Source of the DNA: Bacteroidaceae bacterium
GTDB taxonomy: Bacteria > Bacteroidota > Bacteroidia > Bacteroidales > Bacteroidaceae
DNA: 64,000 bases
Reading direction: 5' to 3'
NCBI GenBank assembly: GCA_017631315.1
Contig: JAGBTN010000005.1
Coordinates: 141,353 to 205,352, forward strand
Part shown: piece after piece, positions 29,389 through 38,964 of the stretch
How the letters are laid out: each line of letters opens with the position of its first letter
Position numbering within the stretch: the stretch's first letter is position 1
The notes under the pieces: generated by a model
The model's database searches: none
The model's input: only the letters and a program-made list of their open reading frames with translations
Told to the model about the DNA's origin: nothing
Translations under genes and position numbers: made by a program

Positions 29389-29577
29389 TTACTTGATTTC
29401 CTTATGAACAGTCACCTTCTTTAAGATAGGATTGTACTTCTTGAGCTCGAGGCGCTCGGGAGTATTCTTTCTGTTCTTCGTGGTGATGTAGCGAGATGTA
29501 CCGGGCAGACCGCTCTGCTTCATCTCTGTGCATTCCAGAATCACCTGAATTCTGTTGCCTTTTACTTTCTTTGCCAT
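29389..29577 (-). CDS. rpmG: 50S ribosomal protein L33
   Basis: 62 residues, [18 protein letters not shown], with [22 protein letters not shown] typical of L33. The zinc-ribbon cysteine pairs of some L33 forms are absent, so this is the zinc-independent type. Located between rpmB and DUF4295. Confidence 0.96.
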   Translation of the reverse strand: MAKKVKGNRIQVILECTEMKQSGLPGTSRYITTKNRKNTPERLELKKYNPILKKVTVHKEIK

Positions 29578-29596
29578 TTCGTTACTCCTTCGTTCT

Positions 29597-29857
29597 TTAA
29601 CCGATTACACGAATATCCTTCCAATCACAATAACCCTTGGCCACGGCGTTCTTCAGGGCAGCATCGAGTCCTACCTTATTGATATAGCGCAGACCAGAAG
29701 CACTGATGCTCAGGCTAATCCAGCAGTCCTCTTCAACATAGAAGAACTTCTTGGAGAACAGGTTCACGTTGAAGTGACGCTTGGTGCGACGCTTGGAGTG
29801 CGACACGTTATTGCCAATCATGGCTTTCTTACCGGTAATTTGACAAATCTTAGACAT
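29597..29857 (-). CDS. rpmB: 50S ribosomal protein L28
   Basis: 86 residues beginning [22 protein letters not shown], with the L28 core RRFNVN-like [12 protein letters not shown] and a normal C-terminus. First gene of a three-gene unit with its own promoter and a small inverted repeat in the leader. Confidence 0.97.
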   Translation of the reverse strand: MSKICQITGKKAMIGNNVSHSKRRTKRHFNVNLFSKKFFYVEEDCWISLSISASGLRYINKVGLDAALKNAVAKGYCDWKDIRVIG

Positions 29858-29876
29858 TTCTCTCTTTTCCTTTTTA

Positions 29877-29942
29877 GTCTATTCCAATAGACGACTTTTT
29901 CCAAACCGGCTGCAAAGGTACGACATTTTTTCTTTTCGCCAA
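29877..29942 (-). promoter_or_regulatory. rpmB promoter and leader inverted repeat
   Basis: On the minus strand TTG (29940-29942), 19-bp spacer, TACCTTTG (29913-29920). The leader contains the inverted repeat GTCTATT/AATAGAC (29877-29892), which could fold just ahead of the ribosome-binding region. Confidence 0.75.
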
Positions 29943-30056
29943 GCATTTTCTGCTTTTTTCTTATTTATTTATGTGATTTTGTGCATAATGTGGCGAGCAA
30001 AGGGGTGAGGTTTTAGTATCTCCGGGTGTGTTGTGTGGTAAAAGCAGGAGTTTGAG

Positions 30057-32222
30057 TTACTTGTATGAGGGTGGCGCAACCCGTGTTCCCCACTTACTAT
30101 TTGGCTTGTCGGAGGTGTTGTATTTAAGATACGCACCCTCGGAAAGTTGTTCCCAAGGTATCCATGTTCCATTGACAGGCTTGCCATCGAGACGCATAGA
30201 GGTGATGTATGGCTTGCCGTCTTGCGTGCTTTCCGAGACGATTTCCTTGCCGTTGGGCAGATGTATACGAATATAGGGGAACGAGGGTGTGCTTAGGGCG
30301 AAACCTGCCACACCAGGTATTTCAGGATAAAGTCCGAGGCTTACCCAAACATACCATGCACCCATTGCACCAAGATCGTCATTGCCCGGCAAACCATCTG
30401 ACACGTCAAGATAGATTTCCTTCAGTACGCGTTTTATGACTTCCTGCGTTTTCCAGGGCTGACCTAACCAGTTATACAACCAGGGAAAGCCGAAGCACGG
30501 TTCGTTTCCAGAAGCGTACCAATCCTCGTGGTAATCTGCGTCGAGCCGGCGGAAGTACTCTGCAAGACGCAATTCGGCAGAGTCGCGGCCACCTATTATC
30601 TGTATGAGTCCGTCTATATCGTAGGGGACCATCCAGAAGAAGTCTTTGTATGTTGCCTCTCGGAATCCTTGTGACAGTGGCTTCCAACTGCCGTTGGCAT
30701 TGCGCGACTGTATCCATTTTACTTCGGGATTATAGAGTCGTTTCCAGAATCGGGTGCGCTTCATGTATTCTTCGGAGAGTTCTCTGTCGCCAAGTGCATC
30801 ATGGGCAAATCGGGAGATGGCAAAGTCTGCCGACATATACTCTAGTTGGACGGATGCATCCATGTTGCCTGTTTCTAGATAGACTTGCAGTCCGGGTCGT
30901 GTTTCGTAGTTCTGGCATCTGGCTCCAGGCACTTCTGCTCCGCGCCGCATCACTTGGATGGCGGTTTGTGTGTCGAAGTTTTTGGCTCCCCATATCCATG
31001 TATTTGCGACAATGATGCTCGAGGGGTCGCCTTCCATGATGCCGGTTTCCCAATTGGCAACCACCCATCGGGGGAAGGAGCCCCCGCCCTGCACTGCGAA
31101 GTCGATGTGCGACTGGGCGATGTCGGCTGCGACATCTGGTTCGAGCATGGCGAGCAGTTGTGTTTGTGTGCGATAGGTGTCCCAGTTGCTGAAGCCGGTA
31201 TACTGGCGTGAACGAGACTTGTGTATGCGTTCGTCGGCTCCCATGTATTCGCCATTTGCATCGCTTGCGAGGCTTGGATGTATGAGTGCATGGTAGAGAT
31301 GTGTGTAGAATTGTTCCTTACGGCTTTGGTTTGTTCCGTCCACTTCGATGCGTCCAAGACATTCGTTCCATTTGCTTTCTGCTCGTGTTACCACGTCGTT
31401 GAAGTCCCATCCGAGTTTGTCGGCTTTGAGGTTTTCCTTTGCATTTTCTATGGAGACATAAGAGAGGGCGAAGCGGTAGAGTAGTGTTTTCTCCTGTTCG
31501 GCATTGAAGGTGAACCAGAATCCCGAGTTGGGTCCTTCTACGAAGTTGGAGCCGGTGAGGATTTTGTCTTGTCGCCAGATGCCACGTTCGCATGAGGGGC
31601 GGCTGAATTCGCCTGCAATGTAGACTTTATAGGGTGTGGGATATGCTTCGCCGCAGAAGCTTCCTCCTGTGGCATAGCCTTCGAAGTGGCTGTCGTCCGT
31701 CATGCAGACGGCAGCTTGGCTGATGCGTGTCGATGCGATGCCCGAACCGATGATGACAGTGCCGTGGCGGGCGTCGGAAGGGAAGGTGAAGCGTCCCATG
31801 CCTGAACGTTCGGCTACTGTGAGTTCTGCCAACACGTCGCCGTTCACTTTCGCGCGGTAATAGCCTGCGTGCCCCTGTTCGTCGGTTACGGTGTAGCCGG
31901 GTGTACGCATGTTGCCGGGCGAGGCTGTGAGTTTGCCTTTCAGGGGAAACATGGGGAAGTTTCCCAAGTTTCCGCAGCCGCCTCCGCTGTACTGGTTTGC
32001 CACGAAGCCGGCATTCTTTTCGAAGTAGGTAGGCGTGAACTGCACCATGCCATGCGGATATGTGGCACCCGGGCAGATATAACCGGAAGCCAGGCCGTTG
32101 GTCGTTCCCGAGCCGATGAGTGTGTTGACAAGGCGGGCATAGTTCGTAGAGGCATGGACAGAAGCCATTGTGAGGGCATGGAGCAACATGATGGCAAGCC
32201 CTCGGAGGTGTATTTTTTTCAT
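30057..32222 (-). CDS. Glycoside hydrolase family 92 alpha-mannosidase
   Basis: 721 residues with a signal peptide (to about residue 25). The start of the mature protein, YARLVNTLIGSG followed by YICPGATYPHGMVQFTP, and the later SRQYTGFSNWDTYRTQ, GNDDLGAMGAWYVW and GFALSTPSFP blocks are hallmarks of GH92 exo-alpha-mannosidases, calcium-dependent inverting enzymes acting on N-glycan or yeast mannans. The linkage specificity cannot be told. Same strand as and downstream of the GH43 gene (69-bp gap). Confidence 0.93.
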   Translation of the reverse strand: MKKIHLRGLAIMLLHALTMASVHASTNYARLVNTLIGSGTTNGLASGYICPGATYPHGMVQFTPTYFEKNAGFVANQYSGGGCGNLGNFPMFPLKGKLTASPGNMRTPGYTVTDEQGHAGYYRAKVNGDVLAELTVAERSGMGRFTFPSDARHGTVIIGSGIASTRISQAAVCMTDDSHFEGYATGGSFCGEAYPTPYKVYIAGEFSRPSCERGIWRQDKILTGSNFVEGPNSGFWFTFNAEQEKTLLYRFALSYVSIENAKENLKADKLGWDFNDVVTRAESKWNECLGRIEVDGTNQSRKEQFYTHLYHALIHPSLASDANGEYMGADERIHKSRSRQYTGFSNWDTYRTQTQLLAMLEPDVAADIAQSHIDFAVQGGGSFPRWVVANWETGIMEGDPSSIIVANTWIWGAKNFDTQTAIQVMRRGAEVPGARCQNYETRPGLQVYLETGNMDASVQLEYMSADFAISRFAHDALGDRELSEEYMKRTRFWKRLYNPEVKWIQSRNANGSWKPLSQGFREATYKDFFWMVPYDIDGLIQIIGGRDSAELRLAEYFRRLDADYHEDWYASGNEPCFGFPWLYNWLGQPWKTQEVIKRVLKEIYLDVSDGLPGNDDLGAMGAWYVWVSLGLYPEIPGVAGFALSTPSFPYIRIHLPNGKEIVSESTQDGKPYITSMRLDGKPVNGTWIPWEQLSEGAYLKYNTSDKPNSKWGTRVAPPSYK

Positions 32223-32291
32223 AGTATTATTGTTTGTTGTTTCGATTGTTGTTCTTCCCCTTTCTTGTCCATAGGATATGGTGAGGTGTGA

Positions 32292-33872
32292 TTACTCGAG
32301 TATGTTGTATCGGAAGTAGTCTGTCTGGACTTTTCCGCCTTGTGATTCTGTCGTGTTGTAGGCATAGAGTCCCACGTGTGCGCCTTTCCAGTGTCCGTTG
32401 TGCATGGAGAATGGCTGCCCGGCCGGTGTGTAGTGTTTGCCGTCGGTGCTGTAGGAGAATTGGTGTATGTTCTGCTTGCTGTCGATTGTGATTCGCAGAT
32501 AGACGATTTTTCTGCATGGTTCCAGTATGGTTCGCTTGCCGTTGTCTTCTATGTAGATGTGTCTGTTGCCATTTTTGCAGATGCCTATGCCTTTGAATTC
32601 TTGCCCGATGCAGAGTAATCCTGTGTGGTCTCCGTCGCGAAGTTGTGAGCAATCGATGCGTGTTGTTGCTTCGCTTTTGTATCCCATTGTTTTTTGGCAG
32701 AGTGTTCCGCGGGCGTTTTTGATATTGGTGGCGGGGAGTATGTGGCGGGTGAGCCATCCTTGTCGTTCGGTGAGGTTCCATGCAGTGTCCACTGGGTTGT
32801 GGTTCCACTGCCATTGTGGCCCGAGGAGGCGTTGTTTTGGGCCTGCCCAGTAGGGTTGTTCTGCCGAGAATTCGTCGCTGGTTGCCGGCAGGAATGTTGT
32901 TGTTGTCTGTGTGGGTGCGGTCCATACCGGTACCGGTTCGCCTATGCCGTTGCCGTCGATGTCTGTTCCGACGAGTGGCCAGTCATCTTTCCAGCGAGCG
33001 GGTTGCAGGTGTACGACTCTGCCCAGGGGCTGTGTGTCCTGGAAGTGCATGAACCACCATGTGTCGTCGTTGTGCTGGAGGAGTGCTCCCTGGTGTGGTC
33101 CGTTGATGGTTGTTGTGCCTTGTTCCAGTACGATGCGCCGTTCGTAGGGGCCGTAGATGTTTTTTGAGCGGAGCACGGTTTGCCAGCCTTTGCTGACGCC
33201 TCCTTCGGGGATGACGAGGTAGTAGTATCCGTTTCGCTTGAGGAATTTTGTGCCTTCGGCTACGGGGCCTTCATAGACGGTCACGCCGTCGTCGAGGAGT
33301 CTGGTGCCGTCGGGGCTCATTTTGTGTATGATGATGGGGCCTGCGCCCAGTTGGCTGCGCCCGAGATAGGCTTGCCCATCCTCGTCCCAGAAGGGGCATG
33401 GGTCTTCCCAGTACTTTACATCTTTCACGCAGTGCAAGGGTGTCCAGGGGCCTTCGGGCTTTTCGGCTGTCGACATGAAGAGGCCTTCGTAGGGTGTGCA
33501 GAAATAGATGTAGAAGCGGCCGTTATGGTGGCGTATGGCCGGAGCCCACGAGCCGCCACCATATTGGTTGCTCGTGTCGTAGCCGGGCAGTTCGATGCGG
33601 TCGTACACTTGGCTGATGATACGCCAGTTCATCAGGTCGGACGACTCGAGCACTTGCATTCCCATGAAGTGGAAGTCGCTCGCCACCATGTAGTATTTGT
33701 TGTTCGCGCGCACCACATCGGGGTCGCTGTAGTCGGCATTGAGAATGGGGTTCTTGTACGTATTGTTCTTCTGGTTGCCCCACCGGAGCGGCTGCTGTGC
33801 CACCGAAGCGGCTGCCGCAGAGGCAACAAGCAAGAGCATGGAGGAGAGCCTCCTTAGAGTTGTTTTTCTCAT
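32292..33872 (-). CDS. Glycoside hydrolase family 43 protein (beta-xylosidase/arabinofuranosidase type)
   Basis: 526 residues from the ATG at 33872 (MRKTTLRRLSS), chosen because the 15 extra upstream codons overlap the promoter. Signal peptide to about residue 25. Five-bladed propeller with NPILNADYSDPDVV (catalytic base region near 47-50), YWEDPCPFWDEDG (middle Asp) and VAEGTKFLKRNGYYYL (acid Glu region). A C-terminal concanavalin-like sandwich (DUF1349-type, from about residue 330) is typical of xylosidase/arabinanase subfamilies. Substrate not determined. Confidence 0.9.
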   Translation of the reverse strand: MRKTTLRRLSSMLLLVASAAAASVAQQPLRWGNQKNNTYKNPILNADYSDPDVVRANNKYYMVASDFHFMGMQVLESSDLMNWRIISQVYDRIELPGYDTSNQYGGGSWAPAIRHHNGRFYIYFCTPYEGLFMSTAEKPEGPWTPLHCVKDVKYWEDPCPFWDEDGQAYLGRSQLGAGPIIIHKMSPDGTRLLDDGVTVYEGPVAEGTKFLKRNGYYYLVIPEGGVSKGWQTVLRSKNIYGPYERRIVLEQGTTTINGPHQGALLQHNDDTWWFMHFQDTQPLGRVVHLQPARWKDDWPLVGTDIDGNGIGEPVPVWTAPTQTTTTFLPATSDEFSAEQPYWAGPKQRLLGPQWQWNHNPVDTAWNLTERQGWLTRHILPATNIKNARGTLCQKTMGYKSEATTRIDCSQLRDGDHTGLLCIGQEFKGIGICKNGNRHIYIEDNGKRTILEPCRKIVYLRITIDSKQNIHQFSYSTDGKHYTPAGQPFSMHNGHWKGAHVGLYAYNTTESQGGKVQTDYFRYNILE

Positions 33873-33914
33873 AACATTATCCTTTTCGTCTGCCACATTA
33901 TGGCCTGCTGTCTG

Positions 33915-33922
33915 CAAAGATA
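33915..33922 (-). promoter_or_regulatory. -7 box of GH43 promoter
   Basis: TATCTTTG on the minus strand, 43 bp ahead of the chosen ATG. No good -33 TTG is seen at the expected distance, so activation by a regulator is possible. Confidence 0.5.
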
Positions 33923-33962
33923 TGATTTTCCTCCGACACTGCCTAATCTTTCGCCCAAAATA

Positions 33963-34040
33963 GGTTAACCATTATGAACAGAAAGGTTAAGCATTATGGG
34001 CAGAAAGGTTAACCTTGTGGGCAAAATAGGTTAACCTTTC
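33963..34040 (+). repeat. 22-bp-period GTTAAC array, locus A6
   Basis: Four units with TTAACC (one TTAAGC) at 33965, 33987, 34009 and 34031, exact 22-bp steps, separated by ATTATG-GGCAGAAA-type spacers. It sits between the divergent promoters of the GH43 and GH97 genes. Confidence 0.92.
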
Positions 34041-34084
34041 CGGAGCAACAGGCTGGCATGGGCGATAAATTAGGTCGGCGGAGG

Positions 34085-34115
34085 TTGACTATTCCACGAT
34101 TTTTTCGTAGATTTG
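34085..34115 (+). promoter_or_regulatory. Promoter of GH97 gene
   Basis: TTG 34085-34087, 20-bp spacer, TAGATTTG 34108-34115. Transcription would begin near 34122, so ATG at 34123 would be almost leaderless; ATGs at 34138 and 34144 are better starts. Confidence 0.7.
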
Positions 34116-34137
34116 CAGCAGTTTGAACCCACAGACC

Positions 34138-36639
34138 ATGCAAATGAAAAAACTCCTACTTGGCCTTGCCCTGATGCAAGTTGCCGTTTTGTGTGCCGAA
34201 GATTTCGTTGCCACATCGCCCGACGGAAGCCTGAAGGCAACCGTTTCTCTCACCGATGGCAAACTCTCCTACTCTGTCAGCCGAGACGGCAGAATGCTCG
34301 TCTCCAAGTCGCCTCTCGGGCTGAAACTTTCCACCAGCAACCTCACGGAAAGTCTGGAACTGGTGGAGGTGGATTCCGGCACCGTTGACGACAGCTACAT
34401 CCTGCCAGTCGGCAAACGCAGTCAGTATCGCGACCATTGCAACACCCTCACACTTACAATGAAGAGGAACACCTGGACAATGAATGTCGTGTTCCGCCTC
34501 TACGACGACGGCTTTGCTTTCCGGTATATTCTCCCAAAGTATGGCGGACACGCTTCCGCTACACTTATCGACGAGGCGAGCCGCATTCGTGTGGCAAACA
34601 TCAAGAGCACGACGGCCTGCCGCTTCTTGGGAAACTCAGGTGGCAACGACCCAAACTACCCCAACGAAGGACTCTATACACAATACGACAACTGGCAAAC
34701 ACTCCTCCAGACAGGCGACGCACGATACAACTCCCCTACCCTCGTCCATAACGGCAACGACTATCTCCTCATCTCCGAAGCCGACTGCCGAGGCACCTTC
34801 TGCACTTCGCTCACCAAAGCCGAGGAAACGGAAGGCGAGTTCTCATACAGCTGGACAGGTCAGACAAAGGATTATGCCGAGGACAAGATGCATCGCATCA
34901 CCTGCACACTGCCATTCAACACACCATGGCGCATGGTGGTGTGCGGCTCGCCAAAGACTATCTTCGAGACCACAATGACCGAGAATCTCTGTCCACCTAC
35001 CGAGATGACCGACCTAAGCTGGATTAAGCCAGGCGTCTCTGCTTGGTACTGGGGAGGCTCCGACGGCGGGAAAAGCGAAATAACAAACACCTATGGCAGC
35101 CTGCACAAAGGCGAGTGGGCTCACTGCGAACTGGCAGCCGACATGGGATGGAACTACTATCTCATCGATGCAGGCTGGAACAACTCCTGGTTCCCAACCT
35201 TCGTCAACAACGCCAACGCCAAGGGCGTGGACTGCCTGCTCTGGGGAGACTCCAGACTCATCTATAGCAAAGCCTTCTCAAACGAGAACATGGATGCAAC
35301 ACTGAAACAGTGGAAAGACTGGGGCATCAAAGGCATCAAAGTCGACTTCTGGGAAGACGAATCGAAAGAAGCCATGGCACGAATGGAAAAACTCTACCAG
35401 ACAGCAGCCAAACACCACATGCTCGTCAACCTCCACGGCTGCACACGTCCTTCTGGCCTACGCCGCACCTATCCGCACATCATGACCCAAGAAGGCATCT
35501 ACGGCGGAGAACAACAATTCTGGAACCCAAAGTTGAACACCGCACAACACCACCTCGACGTCCTCTTCACCCGCAACGTAGTAGGCGCCATGGACTTCAC
35601 GCCTGGCGACTTCGCCACCTGGCGAGGCAGCCTCCTCACACAAAGAAGCCAAGGACACCACCTCGCTCTGACAACACTCTTCGAGAGCAGCATCGTACAC
35701 ATCGCCGAAAGCGCAGAAAACCTCAAATACTTCATCGGAAAAGACATCATGAAACGCCTGCCCGCCGCCTGGGACGAAAGTCTGCTCGTCGAAGGCAATC
35801 CCACCTCCTTCGCCACTGTTGCCCGCCGCAAAGGCAACGACTGGTGGGTGTCCGGCATCAGTGTCAACGAACGCACCTGCCATCTGAATCTGAACTTCCT
35901 CAAAGAGGGAACAACCTACACAGCATACATCTACCGCGATGGCTCCTGCCGCACCGACCTCAAGTTCGAGAAGAGACAAGTAACGAAGGACAAGACCCTC
36001 AGCCTGAAGGAACTGAGCGAGGGCGGCTTCCTCGTGCAGATATCTCCCGACGCCAACCTCGATGTTCCGCTTGCTCGCACCACATACGAGGCCGAATCCA
36101 ATAAAAACACACTGACAGGCAACCCCCAAAGAAAAACATACTCTGCACTCCATGCCTCGGGAGGCAGCTTTGTCGGCGATCTCGGAAACGGCGGCAAGAT
36201 ACAGTTCAACCGCATCAAGGCCACTCACGACGGCGAGTACATCCTTACCTTATATTATATGTCGCGAGACACGCGCCCGGCCAAGCTCTTCGTCAACAGC
36301 GAACAGATTGGCGACACCATCATCTTCAAGGACAATGGCGACTGCACCAGCTCGTGGGAACCCGATGGCATGGGATGGAAAATGATACCCATTCAACTGA
36401 AGAAAGGCTCCGCCAACACCATCACCATACAAGCCTTCGACAACCTGTGGGCACCCAACTTCGACCGCATCACCATACATCCTGTCCTCTCCGACGAAGA
36501 GGTGACAGCCATCAAAGACCCTAAAAACCCTAAAGTCCTTAAAAACCCTAACTACTTCGCCCTCGACGGCCGCAAGCTGGCAGGCACTCCTGCGCGGGGC
36601 ATTTACATTCACGACGGAAAAAAACTCTTGAAACAATGA
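34138..36639 (+). CDS. Glycoside hydrolase family 97 with C-terminal carbohydrate-binding domain
   Basis: About 833 residues: signal peptide, GH97 N-terminal beta-sandwich (SPDGSLKATVSL), catalytic barrel with GVSAWYWGG, IDAGWN and IKGIKVDFWEDES, where the Asp in KVDF is at the nucleophile position of the retaining alpha-galactosidase branch, and MTQEGIYGGEQ as candidate acid/base region. After the GH97 C-terminal sandwich comes a CBM35-like domain (about 670-800, YEAESNKNTLTG to NTITIQAFDN) and a tail YFALDGRKL...GIYIHDGKKLLK like that of T9SS-related proteins. Overlaps the dipeptidase gene by 4 bp. Confidence 0.92.
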   Translation: MQMKKLLLGLALMQVAVLCAEDFVATSPDGSLKATVSLTDGKLSYSVSRDGRMLVSKSPLGLKLSTSNLTESLELVEVDSGTVDDSYILPVGKRSQYRDHCNTLTLTMKRNTWTMNVVFRLYDDGFAFRYILPKYGGHASATLIDEASRIRVANIKSTTACRFLGNSGGNDPNYPNEGLYTQYDNWQTLLQTGDARYNSPTLVHNGNDYLLISEADCRGTFCTSLTKAEETEGEFSYSWTGQTKDYAEDKMHRITCTLPFNTPWRMVVCGSPKTIFETTMTENLCPPTEMTDLSWIKPGVSAWYWGGSDGGKSEITNTYGSLHKGEWAHCELAADMGWNYYLIDAGWNNSWFPTFVNNANAKGVDCLLWGDSRLIYSKAFSNENMDATLKQWKDWGIKGIKVDFWEDESKEAMARMEKLYQTAAKHHMLVNLHGCTRPSGLRRTYPHIMTQEGIYGGEQQFWNPKLNTAQHHLDVLFTRNVVGAMDFTPGDFATWRGSLLTQRSQGHHLALTTLFESSIVHIAESAENLKYFIGKDIMKRLPAAWDESLLVEGNPTSFATVARRKGNDWWVSGISVNERTCHLNLNFLKEGTTYTAYIYRDGSCRTDLKFEKRQVTKDKTLSLKELSEGGFLVQISPDANLDVPLARTTYEAESNKNTLTGNPQRKTYSALHASGGSFVGDLGNGGKIQFNRIKATHDGEYILTLYYMSRDTRPAKLFVNSEQIGDTIIFKDNGDCTSSWEPDGMGWKMIPIQLKKGSANTITIQAFDNLWAPNFDRITIHPVLSDEEVTAIKDPKNPKVLKNPNYFALDGRKLAGTPARGIYIHDGKKLLKQ

Positions 36640-38207
36640 GACACACAACACTCCTGACATTCCTTGCCTGGGCTCTCTTCTGCTCGGCACAGACCGCCCA
36701 AGACGCCTGCACCAGCATCATGGTAGGCAAACAAGCATCGACCGACGGCTCGGTCATGACCAGCCACACCTGCGACTCGTGGTATCGCACATGGATGAGC
36801 ATCGAACCCGCCAAGGACTATCCGCGCGACACCATCATGAGCATCTACGAAGGCCTGATGCACACAGAACACCCGAAAGACATGACCGGCGTCAAGGAAA
36901 AAGGCACCATTCCACAGGTACGCCACACCTATCGCTTCCTCAATACCGCCTATCCCTGTCTGAACGAAAAGCAACTGGCCATGGGCGAAACGACCATCAG
37001 CGGTCGCGACACCCTGCAAAACAAAAAGGGGCTCTTCTTCATCGAGGAGTTGCAACGCGTCGCCTTGCAACGCTGCACAACCGCCCGCGACGCCATTCGC
37101 CTGATGGGCAGCCTCATTAAAGAATACGGCTATGCCGACAGCGGCGAATGTCTCACCATTGCAGACCAACACGAAGTCTGGATATTCGAAGTCTTCGGCG
37201 AAGGTCCCAAGAACATCGGCGGCGTATGGGCGGCACAACGCATCCCCGACGACGAAGTAGCCGTCAGTGCAAACATCTCACGCATCGGCAAACTGAATCT
37301 CGACGACACAGACTACTTCATGGCCTCGGACAACGTCTTTTCCGTAGCAAAAGAACTGGGACTGTGGGACGGAAAGAGTGAGTTCTCCTTCTGGAAAGCC
37401 TATTCCGGCGGCAACTACTTCAACGAACCGAAGAACTACAGCGTGCGCGAACTCTTCATCATGCAACAACTGGCTCCCGATGCCAACTTTACCAACGACA
37501 TGGAAGAACTGCCGCTCTCGGTGAAGCCAAAAGAAAAAGTCTCCGTCGAGAGGGTCTCAAAACTCCTAGGGTCCTATTACGAAGGAACAGAACAAAGCCT
37601 TTCATGCCGTATCGACTCCCTGGCCAAAGGCAACGGAGAGGTGAAACTCAAAGGCGGCAAGCCCCTGATAAGCAACCCCTGGATGCGTCCCGACGAGATA
37701 CGCCGCTATGCCGGACTGCTCAACGACTCCACGATGCAGAACATCCGCACCGTCAGCGTGTCGTGGTGCGCCTACAGCACCGTCATCCAACTTCGCTCGT
37801 GGATGCCCGACGACATCGGTGGCGTGGCATGGGTCGCACTCGACAATCCCGGCCAGTCGCCTCGCTTCCCCGTCTTCTCCGGCAACACAGAATTGCCAAT
37901 GATGCTTGGCGTATGCGGACAACATCGCAAACGTGAAGATGCAGCACTCTGGCACTACCGCGAAGCCAACCGCATCTCCTCCATGAGATGGGGACAGACA
38001 CGCAACTCCATCCGGTCGGGCCAGCAATACTTCCTCGACAAGGCAGAGCGCGAACAATCCTTCGTGGAGCAGACCTGGTGGAACACCGACGAAAAGGAAC
38101 GGACAGCCTTCCTCAACGGCTACACCGCCGACTTCTTCAATGCCACCATCGGCCGCTGGGACGAACTCGCCAAGAAATACTGGCGACAGTTCTGGTCCGG
38201 CTTCTGA
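36636..38207 (+). CDS. C69 family dipeptidase
   Basis: 523 residues, signal peptide ending near residue 24; Cys25 (DACTSIMVGKQAS) would become the N-terminal nucleophile after processing, as in PepD-type Ntn hydrolases. The motifs TDGSVMTSHTCDSW and the C-terminal QFWSGF are typical of the secreted Bacteroidetes form. Translationally coupled to GH97 (ATGA overlap). The last 42 bp are duplicated at 39338-39379. Confidence 0.92.
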   Translation: MRHTTLLTFLAWALFCSAQTAQDACTSIMVGKQASTDGSVMTSHTCDSWYRTWMSIEPAKDYPRDTIMSIYEGLMHTEHPKDMTGVKEKGTIPQVRHTYRFLNTAYPCLNEKQLAMGETTISGRDTLQNKKGLFFIEELQRVALQRCTTARDAIRLMGSLIKEYGYADSGECLTIADQHEVWIFEVFGEGPKNIGGVWAAQRIPDDEVAVSANISRIGKLNLDDTDYFMASDNVFSVAKELGLWDGKSEFSFWKAYSGGNYFNEPKNYSVRELFIMQQLAPDANFTNDMEELPLSVKPKEKVSVERVSKLLGSYYEGTEQSLSCRIDSLAKGNGEVKLKGGKPLISNPWMRPDEIRRYAGLLNDSTMQNIRTVSVSWCAYSTVIQLRSWMPDDIGGVAWVALDNPGQSPRFPVFSGNTELPMMLGVCGQHRKREDAALWHYREANRISSMRWGQTRNSIRSGQQYFLDKAEREQSFVEQTWWNTDEKERTAFLNGYTADFFNATIGRWDELAKKYWRQFWSGF

Positions 38208-38244
38208 AGACATCTTTCGTAAGCATACAACAATCAAAAATAGA

Positions 38245-38280
38245 AAGCCGCAGACGTTGTCATGTCTGCGGCTTTTCTTG
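38245..38280 (+). terminator. Terminator of GH97-dipeptidase operon
   Basis: Stem AAGCCGCAGAC / GTCTGCGGCTT (38245-38255, 38264-38274) followed by TTCTTGTTG. Confidence 0.85.
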
Positions 38281-38339
38281 TTGTTTGTCTTGGCTAAACA
38301 TCATTGAGAACAAAGCCAGAAAGCCTCCCCCGACAGGGA

Positions 38340-38666
38340 TCATATTTTGCCATAATACTCAAAATATGATGTGTCGGCCATCGGGGAATGATATATTATA
38401 TCGTCAATGAAGAACGCTGCCATTCCGCGAACCTCAATAGGCAAAGTCTTGTCTTCTGTGATGTGCCGAATTTCTGGGGAACAGTCGGACATCATGGATA
38501 TATATTCCTCGTTGATAAAATATGATTTATTACTATGAATACAAAAGCGCATCTCGGCTTCCCAAAAATGTGCGATATATCTTTCCTCTTCGGTTTTATT
38601 GTGTCTGTAGGGATTGGTCTCTTCGCCTTTATAATAGCGGCAATACTTTATAAATTCATTTTCCAT
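38340..38666 (-). CDS. Small protein of unknown function, paralogue of its neighbour (copy 1)
   Basis: 108 residues from MENEFIKYCRYYKGEETNP; the frame is open for seven more codons upstream (38687). It shares the opening pattern (F/Y)(I/L)KYC(R/K)YYKGE and a following FWEAE/FWILE block with the protein encoded just upstream, so the two are diverged tandem duplicates. It overlaps that gene by 11 bp. Acidic, probably cytoplasmic. The paired-paralogue arrangement and lower GC resemble immunity or small defence proteins, but no family was recognised. Confidence 0.6.
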   Translation of the reverse strand: MENEFIKYCRYYKGEETNPYRHNKTEEERYIAHFWEAEMRFCIHSNKSYFINEEYISMMSDCSPEIRHITEDKTLPIEVRGMAAFFIDDIIYHSPMADTSYFEYYGKI

Positions 38667-38964
38667 AGTCAAAAATAAAATCTGCATTGAGTAGTGGGAC
38701 GTGTGAAAGAGTATAGATTACAAAAGTAGCAAGCATTTTTCGCACGAACTCATCTTCAAAACTGTTAATAAACTCTTTCGTTTCTGGAAATTTCTCGAAG
38801 CACATTGCCAAAAAGTCCAGGTTTTTCCTGTCTACCTTTGTAATGTCATAGGAAGTAATATAGTTACGCTCAAGAATCCAAAAGTCTTTATACTGCATTT
38901 CTGTTGGTGGTTTATCTTCTCCCTTGTAATACTTGCAGTATTTGAGATATTTTTTCTTCTCCAT
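38656..38964 (-). CDS. Small protein of unknown function, paralogue of its neighbour (copy 2)
   Basis: 102 residues, MEKKKYLKYCKYYKGEDKPPTEMQYKDFWILE, mostly predicted helix, no signal peptide. Related to the downstream 38340-38666 product. Its start overlaps the end of the third small gene by 53 bp, an unusually long overlap, which suggests translational coupling or a later start codon. Confidence 0.6.
   Translation of the reverse strand: MEKKKYLKYCKYYKGEDKPPTEMQYKDFWILERNYITSYDITKVDRKNLDFLAMCFEKFPETKEFINSFEDEFVRKMLATFVIYTLSHVPLLNADFIFDYGK

Noticed and set aside
25044-38207. Canonical polysaccharide utilisation locus
   Set aside because: No SusC, SusD or hybrid two-component regulator is present in the window.
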